This document shows, piece after piece, positions 24,697-24,865 of a stretch of DNA of 24,865 bases. The stretch covers positions 1-24,865 of the forward strand of contig DASVDG010000080.1 in NCBI GenBank assembly GCA_036381255.1, read 5' to 3'. The translations under genes were made by a program, and so were the position numbers. The notes beneath the pieces were generated by a model. The model searched no databases. It had not been told where the DNA came from and saw only the letters and a program-made list of their open reading frames with translations. The first letter of the stretch is position 1. The number at the start of each line of letters is the position of its first letter. The DNA comes from CALBZE01 sp036381255 (lineage in GTDB: Bacteria; Gemmatimonadota; Gemmatimonadetes; Longimicrobiales; RSA9).

Positions 24697-24721
24697 CACC
24701 GTCTGCGGCCTTTCCTATACT
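24693..24721 (+). promoter_or_regulatory. Strong sigma-70 promoter of the tRNA operon
   Basis: TTGACA (24693-24698), a 17-bp spacer, then TATACT (24716-24721): a perfect -35, ideal spacing and a 5/6 -10. Transcription should start near 24728, about 10 nt before the first tRNA. The -35 box contains the cysS stop codon (24694-24696). Confidence 0.85.
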
Positions 24722-24737
24722 ACTAGTCTGTCTTGGC

Positions 24738-24810
24738 GCTGACGTAGCTCAACCGGTAGAGCACCTGCCTTGTAAGCAGGGGGTTAAGGGTTCGAGTCCC
24801 TTCGTCAGCT
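24738..24810 (+). tRNA. tRNA-Thr (anticodon TGT)
   Basis: A full cloverleaf is visible. The acceptor stem is GCTGACG/CGTCAGC (24738-24744 with 24803-24809), with discriminator T24810. The D stem is GCTC/GAGC, and the anticodon stem CCTGC/GCAGG encloses CTTGTAA with anticodon TGT at 24771-24773. The variable loop is GGGTT and the T arm is AAGGG TTCGAGT CCCTT. The terminal CCA is not encoded (TCCTC follows). It reads ACA codons. Confidence 0.97.
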
Positions 24811-24820
24811 CCTCGCATGG

Positions 24821-24865
24821 GCGGGAGTAGCTCAGTTGGCTAGAGCATCAGCCTTCCAAGCTGAG
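24821..24865 (+). tRNA. tRNA-Gly (anticodon TCC), truncated by window end
   Basis: The 5' acceptor strand is GCGGGAG, followed by TA, the D stem GCTC/GAGC and the anticodon stem TCAGC/GCTGA around CTTCCAA (anticodon TCC, 24855-24857). The window ends at the start of the variable loop. It lies 10 bp after tRNA-Thr on the same strand, so the two are co-transcribed. Confidence 0.92.

Overview
The window is very GC-rich DNA (about 70% G+C by eye, third codon positions almost all G or C) in which coding sequence is packed nearly end to end. No plasmid, phage, insertion sequence or CRISPR signature is visible. The best guess for the source is a chromosome from Gemmatimonadota or a related FCB-group lineage. 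The reasons are a PorV/PorQ-like outer-membrane protein next to a subtilase with a FlgD-like C-terminal domain, a DUF4783-like secreted protein, a DPP-IV-type peptidase, and housekeeping genes separated by envelope genes. No rRNA or marker tree can be read here, so the phylum is inference.

Layout. Positions 1-70 hold what looks like the tail of an upstream gene, then about 290 bp without a recognised feature. Next come a secreted DPP-IV-family peptidase (+), two hairpins at a convergent junction, a small lipoprotein (-), and a divergent unrecognised 159-residue protein (+). A secreted S8 subtilase is translationally coupled (GTGA overlap) to a PorV-like beta-barrel protein (+). Ribonuclease D lies on the minus strand. 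A + strand run then carries a YtcJ-like amidohydrolase, pyruvate kinase, a PhnP-like metallo-hydrolase (GTGA overlap) and glucose-6-phosphate isomerase. It is followed by a soluble NtrB-like histidine kinase, a sigma-54-type response regulator and a YtxH-like membrane protein closed by a strong hairpin. A second + strand run, beginning at its own promoter, holds YihY/BrkB, an L,D-transpeptidase, smpB, an N-acetylmuramoyl-L-alanine amidase, pyrD, pyrF, a DUF4783-like protein, an MscS channel and cysS. A tRNA operon, tRNA-Thr(TGT) and then tRNA-Gly(TCC), starts from a consensus promoter overlapping the cysS stop codon and runs off the window.

How the genes work together. There are two central-carbon enzymes (pyk, pgi), two UMP-synthesis enzymes (pyrD, pyrF), translation and RNA functions (smpB, cysS, rnd, tRNAs), an envelope group (L,D-transpeptidase, amidase, YihY, MscS, YtxH), one two-component system, and secreted proteolysis (DPP-IV, subtilase plus PorV-like).

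The most distinctive observation is in promoter architecture. Four intergenic sites on the + strand carry a TAGNNT -10-like hexamer exactly 17 bp downstream of a TTG/TTC -35-like hexamer (TTGTCC/TAGCTT, TTGCGC/TAGGAT, TTGATC/TAGCTT, TTCCGT/TAGATT). At yihY and smpB the predicted transcription start falls on or within two bases of the ATG, which implies leaderless mRNAs. The other notable signals are the subtilase/PorV-like pair (possible type IX-like secretion) and the 43-nt perfect palindrome at a convergent junction. No wholly new system was identified with confidence.
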